From: Dehalococcoidia bacterium
GTDB taxonomy: Bacteria > Chloroflexota > Dehalococcoidia > UBA6926
Assembly (NCBI GenBank): GCA_012271225.1
Contig: JAAXGS010000009.1
Coordinates: forward strand, 1-23,537
Reading direction: 5' to 3'
DNA: 23,537 bases
In this document: piece by piece, positions 1 to 6,802 of the stretch
Numbering within the stretch: position 1 is the first letter of the stretch
How the letters are laid out: each line of letters starts with the position of its first letter
Translations under genes and position numbers: made by a program
The notes under the pieces: model-generated
The model's database searches: none
Told to the model about the DNA's origin: nothing
Seen by the model: only the letters and a program-made list of their open reading frames with translations

Positions 1-546
1 TGGAGCGAGGAGTTCTTTGAGGATGTGCGCGTGCCCTCACGCTACCTGCTTGGCGAGGAGAACCGCGGCTGGTACGTCATGGCCGCCTCCCTCACCGCGG
101 AACGGGTGGAGATCGGCTCGCCGGCGGCCCTGCTGCGGGAATGGGAGCGGTTTACGCGATTCGCGCGGACACACAGGGTGAACGGCGGCACGCCGCTGGA
201 TGACCCCATTCACCGAACGATATTGGCGGACATTCGCGTGAAGCTGGCGGTGTTCCGGGCCATCTGCTGGCAGGGGGCATGGGAGAGCCGCCAGGGCGCG
301 GACGTGTCGCGTGTCGCGTCGATCTCGCGCATTCTCTCCGGAGAGTTGGTGCAGGAGTTGTGGCGCGGCTTTACGCGGATCATCGGCGATGCGGCGTTGG
401 TGACGCCGTACGGCGCGCCGTGGGCGCCGATGGAGGGTTTCATCGGCGTCAACGCCCTGATGAGCACGGGCCGGACGTTTGGCCACGGCACAAAGGAGAT
501 ACAGCGCAACATCATCGCGCAGCGCGGATTGGGTCTGCCGCGGTAG
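1..546 (+). CDS. Acyl-CoA dehydrogenase, C-terminal part (5' end outside window)
   Basis: The frame is open from base 1 and ends at TAG 544–546, leaving 181 codons of what is normally a protein of about 380–400 residues. The visible part is the C-terminal half of the acyl-CoA dehydrogenase fold. It begins with the end of the middle beta domain (VPSRYLLGEENRGWYV), followed by the all-helical C-terminal domain. It closes with the typical GHGTKEIQRNIIAQRGLGLP tail, in which the T-x-E-I-x-R-N-I-I segment helps form the FAD and tetramer contacts. Such enzymes oxidise acyl-CoA thioesters at the alpha-beta bond and pass electrons to an electron-transfer flavoprotein in the cytoplasm. Substrate specificity cannot be read from this fragment. 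The GTG at 25 is internal and is not the real start. The truncation is caused by the window edge, not by decay. Confidence 0.9.
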   Translation, partial: WSEEFFEDVRVPSRYLLGEENRGWYVMAASLTAERVEIGSPAALLREWERFTRFARTHRVNGGTPLDDPIHRTILADIRVKLAVFRAICWQGAWESRQGADVSRVASISRILSGELVQELWRGFTRIIGDAALVTPYGAPWAPMEGFIGVNALMSTGRTFGHGTKEIQRNIIAQRGLGLPR

Positions 547-1152
547 GCGAGCCATGAGCCGTGGTGGATGCGCTGGCCGCTCCACTCTGAAGATCAGCAA
601 CAGCGCCGGCAGCAACGCTGCCGCGAAGTCTGCTCACCACTCTCCCGAGAGAGTGCCTGCATGCTCCTTTTGCACGCGCTCCGGCGTGAAAGAAGTTTTC
701 ACCGGCGCGTGCTGCTAAACTTTTGCGCCCGAAAGTTGCATGACGCGGGCAGGGATGAAGAAAATTTTCATCGGCGTGGGTGCTGCTAAAGTTTTGGGCG
801 TGAAAGTTGCATGACACGGTTGGGGATGAAGGAAATTTTCATTGGCGCGTGTGCTGCTAAAGATTTGGGCGTGAAAGTTGCATGACGCGGACGGGGATGA
901 AGAAAATTTTCATCGGCGCGTGTGCTGCTAAAGTTTCGGGCGTGAAAGTTGCATGATGCGCCCAATCGCTTAAAATCATTTCATCCGTTCGGGGTGTCTC
1001 ACGGAGTGAACGGGACGCCGGCAGGCGGCTTCTACAGCCATGGACACTCTCACGGGCATTGCCACCCGCCGCGGTGGAGATGCAGAGATTCCTGCGGCGC
1101 GTGGACATCCCGTCCGGTGTGACGGCAACGCAACCGATGGCGGAGATTTGGT
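547..1152. other. Non-coding stretch between acyl-CoA dehydrogenase and Fic genes
   Basis: About 600 bases contain no convincing gene. Bases 638–655 form a short inverted repeat (CACTCTC, loop CCGA, GAGAGTG) that could be a weak terminator for the upstream gene, although the nearest T-run (667–670) is 12 bases further on. Bases 684–960 hold the tandem repeats described separately. Bases 961–1152 are unremarkable apart from an open frame ending at 1181 that overlaps the Fic start. Frames on either strand across the repeats change phase with every 71-bp unit, which argues against coding. Confidence 0.6.
684..960. repeat. 71-bp tandem direct repeat array, three full units plus partial ends
   Basis: The word GAAAGTTGCATGA recurs at 731, 802, 873 and 944, exactly 71 bp apart each time. 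Full units are about 725–795, 796–866 and 867–937. A partial unit at 938–960 keeps only the first third. A 5' partial at 684–724 lacks about 26 bases of the unit. Each unit also carries a near-palindrome, GATGAAGAAAATTTTCATC, centred on AAAATTTT, and ends in GTGCTGCTAAAG. Units differ at scattered positions, so this is not a very recent duplication. The spacers are not unique sequence, so it is not a CRISPR. The array ends about 190 bp upstream of the Fic gene. Function is unknown; an operator array or a dispersed intergenic repeat family are both possible. Confidence 0.9.
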
Positions 1153-2310
1153 ATGAAGCGTGGGCGGACCGGGGTGTATGAGATCACGCGCGTTCAGGAT
1201 GAGAACGTGCGGGCCTTCGTTCCCGTGCCCCTGCCGCCGGACCCGCCCCTGCAGCTGGATGGGCTGCTTCAGCAGGCGTTGGAGTTGGCGATACTCGCAA
1301 TTGGACGCCTCGACTCCGTGACATCCCTCCTCCCGGACCCTGACACCTTCATCTACTCCTATGTGCGGAAGGAGGCCGTGCTCTCAGGCCAGATTGAGGG
1401 CACGAGGTCGACACTGTCGGACCTGCTGCTTTTTGAACTGGGCCAAACGCCCGACGTTCCGCGCGATGACGTGGCGGAGGTTTCCAACTATGTTGCGGCG
1501 ATGCAGCACGGTCTGGCGCGGTTGAGGGGAGGTTTTCCGCTGTCGAACAGGTTGATCCGGGAAATGCATCAGATTCTCCTGTCAAGCGGGCGGGGGAGCC
1601 GCCAACTCCCCGGGGAGTTTCGCGCATCCCAGAACTGGATCGGCGGCACACGCCCAGGCACTGCGAGATTCGTTCCGCCGCCGAGTCATGCCGTGCCGGA
1701 CTGCATGGGCGCGCTGGAGCAATTTCTCCACGCGACGGACGACGGCCTGCCGATTCTTGTGCGGGCGGGCCTGGCTCACGCGCAGTTTGAAACCATCCAC
1801 CCCTTCCTGGACGGCAACGGGCGCGTGGGCCGTCTGCTGATCTCTCTCCTGCTGGCTGACCGGGGAGTGCTGACGCAGCCTCTCCTGTACATCAGCCTCT
1901 TCCTTCGCGAGCACCGCGACGAGTACTTTGACCTGCTCAGCCAACTGCGGCATACGGGCGACTGGGAGGCGTGGATCGCGTTCTTTCTGGAGGGCGTGCG
2001 GTTGACGGCCGAGGATGCCGTGAGCACTGCGCATCAGCTGAGCAGACTGTTCGAGAAGGACAGGCGCCTGATCGAAGAGCGCGCGGGCCGCCGCGCAAAC
2101 TCAGCCCTGCGCGTCTTTGACGCCCTGCGGGAGAGGCTGGTGGTTGATATCCGCACGACGAGCACACTCACGTCCCTCTCCATTCCCACGGTGGCCGCCT
2201 CCATGGGCCTGCTCAGTGACATGGAGATCGCGCAGGAAACCACAGGTCGGACGAGCAATCGCCGGTACGTGTACCGCGATTACGCAGCGCTCCTGAGAGG
2301 GGACGAGTAG
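1153..2310 (+). CDS. Fic/DOC family protein adenylyltransferase (class II, self-inhibited)
   Basis: The protein has 385 residues. Fic enzymes transfer AMP (or another nucleotide moiety) from a nucleotide triphosphate to a hydroxyl of a target protein. The catalytic loop HPFLDGNGRVGR is intact at residues 216–227, with catalytic His216, the metal-binding acidic residue D220 and the phosphate-binding arginines. An N-terminal Fic_N-type helical domain precedes it and contains SGQIEG at residues 78–83. This fits the inhibitory motif (S/T)xxxE(G/N), in which E82 would block ATP gamma-phosphate placement. An EFRASQNWIGG segment near residues 155–165 and a C-terminal winged-helix-like region are also typical. 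The ATG at 1153 is preceded by GGAG (1142–1145). The gene stands alone between two sets of related repeats. Its target cannot be deduced. Confidence 0.93.
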   Translation: MKRGRTGVYEITRVQDENVRAFVPVPLPPDPPLQLDGLLQQALELAILAIGRLDSVTSLLPDPDTFIYSYVRKEAVLSGQIEGTRSTLSDLLLFELGQTPDVPRDDVAEVSNYVAAMQHGLARLRGGFPLSNRLIREMHQILLSSGRGSRQLPGEFRASQNWIGGTRPGTARFVPPPSHAVPDCMGALEQFLHATDDGLPILVRAGLAHAQFETIHPFLDGNGRVGRLLISLLLADRGVLTQPLLYISLFLREHRDEYFDLLSQLRHTGDWEAWIAFFLEGVRLTAEDAVSTAHQLSRLFEKDRRLIEERAGRRANSALRVFDALRERLVVDIRTTSTLTSLSIPTVAASMGLLSDMEIAQETTGRTSNRRYVYRDYAALLRGDE

Positions 2311-2340
2311 TCGGCGCGCGGCGCGGCGCAACCCCTGCGG

Positions 2341-2420
2341 TAAAGATTCTGCCCTGAACTTTTCATGCGCGCCACCGCCATGAAATGATAGATTGGGCCG
2401 TGAAACTTTAATTTCACGGC
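2341..2420. repeat. Diverged copies of the upstream 71-bp repeat motif
   Basis: Bases 2341–2371 align with the unit segment TAAAGTTTTGGGCGTGAAAG followed by TTGCATGACGCG: they read TAAAG, then TGAACTTTTCATG, then CGCG. Bases 2391–2408 (GATTGGGCCGTGAAACTT) again match GATTTGGGCGTGAAAGTT of the array. Both lie just downstream of the Fic stop, so related sequence is present on both sides of that gene. The similarity was judged by eye and is imperfect. Confidence 0.5.
2397..2420. promoter_or_regulatory. 9-bp perfect inverted repeat (operator or terminator stem)
   Basis: GCCGTGAAA (2397–2405) and TTTCACGGC (2412–2420) are perfect complements around the loop CTTTAA. No T-run follows on the plus strand, so an operator for the downstream gene at 2606 is as likely as a terminator for the Fic gene. 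A looser TTTCAT/ATGAAA pair lies at 2361–2385. Confidence 0.5.
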
Positions 2421-2521
2421 GGCGCTCACGGCACTCTCACTGCCACCCTCTATGATCATCTCCCCGCTCAGGAGAAGGACATTCCGCAGGCTGCGCCACC
2501 CCGCGCCATTCTCCGTGTACC

Positions 2522-2535
2522 ATTGTGTGCACAAT
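2522..2535. promoter_or_regulatory. Palindromic operator-like site upstream of the molybdoenzyme fusion
   Basis: ATTGTG and CACAAT (2522–2527 and 2530–2535) form a 6-bp inverted repeat around TG, 70 bp before the GTG start at 2606. Its size and symmetry suit a dimeric helix-turn-helix regulator. No regulator gene is adjacent, and no unambiguous –35/–10 pair could be assigned. Confidence 0.3.
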
Positions 2536-2605
2536 ACAGGCGCGTGATGCGTGAGAACGGCGGGCAGGGCAACGGCTCAGTTCGCCGTCGGGAAGGGCGT
2601 GAACC

Positions 2606-5600
2606 GTGACGGCAATGGCGACCGTCGATGAGGCAAGGGAGAGCACGGCGCAGGCGGACGTGGAGTGGAAACGCTCCATCTGCGGCATCTGTCCGGCCGG
2701 ATGTTGGGTTGAGGTGGCTCTCACAAAGGATGAGGGCAAACTCGTCGATATCCGCGCCGATACCACCCACCCTCTGGGGATGCTGTGTCAACGCGGCAAG
2801 CACGCGCCGGAGATCATCTACTCCGATAAGCGCCTGCAGTACCCCATGCGCCGCGTCGGCCCCAAGGGCACGTATGAGTTTGAGCGCATCACGTGGGATG
2901 AGGCCTATGACCTCATCGTGCAGAATCTGAACATAATCAAGGCGGAGTCCGGCCCGGAGGCCGTGTCCATCTACACCGGGCGCGGGTCCTTTGAGTTGTC
3001 GCTGTGCGATTTCTTCCAGCCAAGGGACGTCGCCGTCTCCTCCGCGTCCAATGTCCTGTTCCCGTTCGGCAGCCCCAACACCATGGGTGTGGGGGCGCTG
3101 TGCTATGTGTCGTTTGCCATGATCGCGCCGGACGTGACGATGGGCCGGATGCTGATCAACATGTTCGCGGACATGGAAAATGCGGACACGCTCATTGTGT
3201 GGGGGACCAATCCAGCGACGGATTCCCCGCCGCTGGACATGCACAGACTTGAGGCGGCGGCGCGCCGGGGCGCGGACATCATTGTCATCGACCCCCGCCG
3301 CACGGAAACCGCCGTCCGGACCAACGCCCAATGGGTGCCCATACGGCCCGGCACGGACGGCGCGCTGGCCCTCAGCATGATTGAAGTCCTGCTGGATGAG
3401 GAGTTGTATGACGAGGACTTTGCGGAGAACTGGACGCAGGGCTTTGATGAACTGGCGACCTACGCGCAGCATTTCCGCCCGGAGGTGGCGGAATCCATCA
3501 CCGGCGTGCCGGCTGACGTCATCCGCGATCTGGCGCGGCGTGTTGCGAATGCATCCGGCGCATGCCCCGTGATGTACACCGGCCTGGAGTACTCCAACAG
3601 CGGCATTCAGGCAATCCGCGCGGTCTATACGCTGTTCGCCCTGGCCGGGCAACTGGACGTGCCCGGCGGCATCGGCCTGGCCATGAAGGACACGCACTTT
3701 CCGATCAATCGCTCCGGCAATCAGCCGAATCCTGACCTGGACCGCGCCGTCGCGCGGGACAAGTTCCCGATCTACAGCAACTATCGCGGCGAGTCCCATG
3801 CAAGCGGCCTCGTCGATGCGGTTCTCCACGGTGATCCCTACCGGATCCGCGGGCTCATCGTCCACGGCGCGTCCCTTCTGACATCCTGGCCGCAGACACC
3901 CATCTGGCGGGAGACGCTCTCAAAGCTCGACTTTCTGGTGAGCATCGACCGGCAGCTGACGGCGGACGCTGCGTACGCGGACATTGTTCTGCCCGCCACC
4001 ACCATGTTCGAGATTGATTCCTACATGACGTACGGCCCAATCTTCCGCCTGCGGGAGAAGACGATTGAGCCGGTTGGCGAGGCGCGGAACGACTACCTGA
4101 TCATGGCGGAGCTGGCGAATCGGCTGGGATACGGCCACCTGTACCCGCAAACGGAGGAGGAGGTCATCCGCACGGCGCTGGACGGCTCCGGCTACACGCT
4201 GGAGGATGTCCGCGCGGCGGGCGGACACGTCAAGCAGCCGACGCCCATGTTCGACTACAAGAAATGGGAGAAGGGCGGCCTGCGTGACGATGGGCAGCCG
4301 GGCTTTCAGACACCCTCCGGCAAGTTCGAGATCTGGTCATCGACGCTGGAGGACTACGGCTATGAGCCGCTGCCCAGGTACACGGAGCCGCGGGAGGGAC
4401 CGCTTGGCAGCCCGGACGTGGCCAGAACCTTCCCGCTTGTGTTCAACTCCGGCGCGCGCCCCAACACGGATTTCCGCTCTCAGCACCACGGCATCAGGGG
4501 CCTGGTCAAGGACCACCCTGAGCCGACGGTTGAGATCAACGCGCGTGACGCAGCGGAGCGCGGTGTCGGCACAGGCGATCTCGTTGAGGTGCGAACGCCG
4601 CGCGGCGCGGTGCCGTTCCGGGCCGTCGTCACAGAGGACATCGTCCCGGGCGCGATTGAGGCCAACATGGGCGGCGGCACGCCCGTTGGCCCAAAGGCAT
4701 GGCAGGAATGGAACGTCAATGAACTGACCGACCTTGAGAACTACGATGAGATCAGCGGTTTCCCCGTGTACAAGTCGCTTCTGTGCGACGTCGTCAGGGT
4801 AGAGGCGGGCAGGATGACGGGGGCCGCGGGGGATCAGGCGCGCGGCGCGACGGCAACGGCAGCGCCCGCCCGCGCAGCCCTGCCGGTCCGCCCGCCGGAG
4901 CGTCACGCGCCGCTGCGCCGCATCTATTTGGACAACAACGCGACGACGCAGGTGGCGGACGCCGTGCGTGAGGCCATGCTGCCGTTCCTCGGCGAGACGC
5001 TGGGCAATCCGTCCAGCATTCACCGCACCGGGCAGGACGCACATGAGGCGATGGAGACGGCGCGGCGGCACGTCGCGCGGCTCATCAACACCAAACCCCG
5101 CCGCATCACCCTGACCGGCGGCGGGTCAGAGGCGGACAACCTGGCGCTCAAGGGCGCCGCGTTTGCGTATCGAGAACGCGGAAATCACATCGTCACCACG
5201 GCCGTTGAGCATCCCGCCATCCTCAAGACCTGTGAGTTTCTGGAGAAGATTGGATACCGCGTCACCTACCTTCCCGTTGACGCGGACGGGTGGGTGGGGC
5301 CGGACACTCTCCGCGCCGTCATGACGGATGAGACGATCCTTGTCTCCGTTATGATGGCCAACAATGAGGTCGGCACCGTCTATCCCATCAAGGAGCTGGC
5401 GGACGCGGCGCATGAGCGGGGAGCGCTGTTCCACACGGACGCGGTGCAGGCCGTTGGCAAGATACCGGTCGATGTCGTTGAACTGGGCGTTGATCTGCTC
5501 TCTCTCAGCGGGCACAAGTTCCACGGGCCCAAGGGCGTGGGCGCGCTGTACGTCGCGCGGGGAGTCAGGCTTGAGCCGGTGATTCACGGCGGCGGACAGG

Positions 5601-6073
5601 AGAGCGGCCTCCGTTCCGGCACGGAGAACATCCCGGCTATCGTCGGTCTGGGCCGCGCCGCGGAACTGGCGGCGCAGGCCGTCCGGGAGTCCGGGGAGAT
5701 GGCGCGGCTGCGTGATCGCCTTGAGGACGGAATCCGCCGTCTCATTCCGGATGCGCGCCTGAACGGGCATCCGTCACTGCGCCTGCCCAACACACTGAAC
5801 ATGACCCTGCCGGAGCTGCGCGGCGAGTCCGTTGTCGTGGCGATGGATCGGCATGGAATCGCGATGTCCGCCGGATCTGCGTGCAAGGCGGGATCGCCGG
5901 AGCCGACGCATGTGCTGCTGGCGATGGGGCGCAGTGAGGCGGACGCCCACTGCGCCGTCAGGCTCTCCCTCTCCCACGCCACAACGGAGCAGGACATCGA
6001 TGAAACGGTGACGGCGCTTGAGCGCGTGCTGGAAGAACTGGAAACAACGGTGCGGTTCATCCCGTGTAAGTGA
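2606..6073 (+). CDS. Fusion protein: molybdopterin oxidoreductase + cysteine desulfurase (NifS/IscS type)
   Basis: One frame of 1155 codons encodes two complete enzymes. Residues 1 to about 735 are a DMSO reductase superfamily molybdoenzyme. A CX2CX3CX27C cluster motif (C26, C29, C33, C61) is followed by Lys65 and predicts a 4Fe-4S site. ALCYVSF places C166 where the Mo ligand normally lies. The region near residues 610–710 is the C-terminal molybdopterin-dinucleotide-binding domain. After an Ala/Pro/Arg-rich linker (about 737–772), residues 773–1155 are a full class V aminotransferase: IYLDNNATT, His869, PLP lysine K971 in SGHKFHG, and catalytic C1093 in GSACKAGSPEP. There is no twin-arginine signal, so it should be cytoplasmic. 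The GTG start is supported by GGAAGG (2591–2596); ATG 2615 is poorly spaced. The oxidoreductase substrate is unknown (formate dehydrogenase-like or other). The likely role of the fused domain, supplying sulfur to the Mo centre, is inference. Confidence 0.93.
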   Translation: MTAMATVDEARESTAQADVEWKRSICGICPAGCWVEVALTKDEGKLVDIRADTTHPLGMLCQRGKHAPEIIYSDKRLQYPMRRVGPKGTYEFERITWDEAYDLIVQNLNIIKAESGPEAVSIYTGRGSFELSLCDFFQPRDVAVSSASNVLFPFGSPNTMGVGALCYVSFAMIAPDVTMGRMLINMFADMENADTLIVWGTNPATDSPPLDMHRLEAAARRGADIIVIDPRRTETAVRTNAQWVPIRPGTDGALALSMIEVLLDEELYDEDFAENWTQGFDELATYAQHFRPEVAESITGVPADVIRDLARRVANASGACPVMYTGLEYSNSGIQAIRAVYTLFALAGQLDVPGGIGLAMKDTHFPINRSGNQPNPDLDRAVARDKFPIYSNYRGESHASGLVDAVLHGDPYRIRGLIVHGASLLTSWPQTPIWRETLSKLDFLVSIDRQLTADAAYADIVLPATTMFEIDSYMTYGPIFRLREKTIEPVGEARNDYLIMAELANRLGYGHLYPQTEEEVIRTALDGSGYTLEDVRAAGGHVKQPTPMFDYKKWEKGGLRDDGQPGFQTPSGKFEIWSSTLEDYGYEPLPRYTEPREGPLGSPDVARTFPLVFNSGARPNTDFRSQHHGIRGLVKDHPEPTVEINARDAAERGVGTGDLVEVRTPRGAVPFRAVVTEDIVPGAIEANMGGGTPVGPKAWQEWNVNELTDLENYDEISGFPVYKSLLCDVVRVEAGRMTGAAGDQARGATATAAPARAALPVRPPERHAPLRRIYLDNNATTQVADAVREAMLPFLGETLGNPSSIHRTGQDAHEAMETARRHVARLINTKPRRITLTGGGSEADNLALKGAAFAYRERGNHIVTTAVEHPAILKTCEFLEKIGYRVTYLPVDADGWVGPDTLRAVMTDETILVSVMMANNEVGTVYPIKELADAAHERGALFHTDAVQAVGKIPVDVVELGVDLLSLSGHKFHGPKGVGALYVARGVRLEPVIHGGGQESGLRSGTENIPAIVGLGRAAELAAQAVRESGEMARLRDRLEDGIRRLIPDARLNGHPSLRLPNTLNMTLPELRGESVVVAMDRHGIAMSAGSACKAGSPEPTHVLLAMGRSEADAHCAVRLSLSHATTEQDIDETVTALERVLEELETTVRFIPCK

Positions 6074-6086
6074 TGGGAGGCACGTT

Positions 6087-6434
6087 ATGACACAACATGA
6101 GACGCCTCGAACAAACGGCGCGGAAGCGCTGACCGTACCAGAGGGGCCGCCCTTTGCACTGGACAGCCTGCGGGACGATCGTCTCCGGGTTACTGAACCA
6201 TTTTCCGTTGAACGACTGGAAGAAGATGGCCAGTGCGTCCTTGAGGCGACAGAGATCAATGAGTTTGGCTTTGGAGAGAACCTTTCCAAAGCTATTGCCG
6301 ATCTGCAAGCAGCCATTGCCGAACTCTACTTTAGCCTTGAAGAGGAACGCGAGCGGCTCGGGGCGGACCTTGAGAACGTGTGGTCGATACTCTCGCAAAA
6401 GGTTCACAGGGTCGATGCCACTCGCAGCGCGTGA
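6087..6434 (+). CDS. Small acidic protein, putative antitoxin partner of the following HicA-like gene
   Basis: The protein has 115 residues. The start at ATG 6087 is fixed by GGGAGG at 6075–6080; an in-frame ATG at 6018 lies inside the fusion gene and gives a non-conserved-looking extension. The protein is rich in Glu, Asp and Leu. Its middle and C-terminal part (AIADLQAAIAELYFSLEEER and beyond) should be helical and coiled-coil-prone. No catalytic motif or recognisable DNA-binding domain is visible, and I do not recognise the family with certainty. The last 20 bp overlap the next gene, the arrangement expected of an antitoxin–toxin pair with translational coupling. Base composition is visibly less GC-rich than its neighbours, hinting at acquisition. 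Antitoxin function is inferred from context only. Confidence 0.6.
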   Translation: MTQHETPRTNGAEALTVPEGPPFALDSLRDDRLRVTEPFSVERLEEDGQCVLEATEINEFGFGENLSKAIADLQAAIAELYFSLEEERERLGADLENVWSILSQKVHRVDATRSA

Positions 6435-6687
6435 GTTCGATCTGATTGTTAGGAAATTCGGCTTTGAAACCAGGACCGGGAGCCATTTGTTTGCGTGGTT
6501 GACGGTGAATGCCCGAGTAGTCGTTCGGACACGGCGTTCGTGGAAAAATTCAGGCGACTTGCCGATGGAGCATAGCATCCGTCAACAACTTCATCTGAGT
6601 GCTGGGCAATTGCGAGACGCCATTCAATGCACGCTGAATCGTGACCAATACATCCAAATCCTGCGTGATAGGGGTATCGTGGCTTAA
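6415..6687 (+). CDS. HicA-like mRNA interferase toxin (putative)
   Basis: The protein has 90 residues, starting at ATG 6415 inside the end of the preceding gene. The N-terminal half resembles the HicA/YcfA double-stranded-RNA-binding-like fold: a first helix (AREFDLIVRKFGFE), then the RTGSH turn with His24 at the position of the catalytic histidine, then a beta strand (ARVVVRTR). The C-terminal half (GDLPMEHSIRQQLHLSAGQL onward) is longer than in classical HicA and may be a helical extension. HicA proteins cleave mRNA and are neutralised by a partner antitoxin, here presumably the overlapping upstream gene. Gene order (antitoxin first) is the reverse of typical hicAB. The stop codon sits inside a perfect 30-bp palindrome. 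The family assignment is by motif pattern only and is moderately secure. Confidence 0.6.
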   Translation: MPLAAREFDLIVRKFGFETRTGSHLFAWLTVNARVVVRTRRSWKNSGDLPMEHSIRQQLHLSAGQLRDAIQCTLNRDQYIQILRDRGIVA

Positions 6688-6700
6688 GCCACGATACCCC
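6671..6700. terminator. Perfect 30-bp palindrome spanning the toxin stop codon
   Basis: GGGGTATCGTGGCTT (6671–6685) is exactly mirrored by AAGCCACGATACCCC (6686–6700), with no mismatch and no loop bases beyond the central TTAA. The TAA stop (6685–6687) lies at its centre. A second inverted repeat, CCACTC/GAGTGG, follows at 6701–6721. No T-run is present, so this may be a factor-assisted or bidirectional terminator, or an RNA-stabilising stem, rather than a textbook intrinsic terminator. Confidence 0.6.
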
Positions 6701-6802
6701 CCACTCCGGCGTGGAGAGTGGGACTAAGGCGCCTGCTGTCAGGAGAGTAACGGCTGAAATTCGTGGGTTTCCGTGTTTAGTGCGTTGCGCGGCTCCGCTC
6801 AG

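Noticed and set aside
1..546. Acyl-CoA dehydrogenase pseudogene
   Set aside because: The frame is open to the window edge with normal C-terminal motifs, so the truncation comes from the window boundary.
684..960. CRISPR array
   Set aside because: The whole 71-bp unit repeats; there are no short repeats separated by unique spacers and no cas genes in the window.
2468..3865. 465-codon open frame on the minus strand opposite the molybdoenzyme gene
   Set aside because: It is antisense to a gene with unmistakable cofactor motifs, its composition is Arg/His/Ala-rich as expected for a GC-rich shadow, and no domain is recognisable.
4800..4925. Assembly artefact joining two separate genes in the fusion
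   Set aside because: The linker keeps one frame without stops, with Ala/Pro/Arg composition normal for flexible linkers, and both flanking domains are complete; read-level confirmation is still needed.
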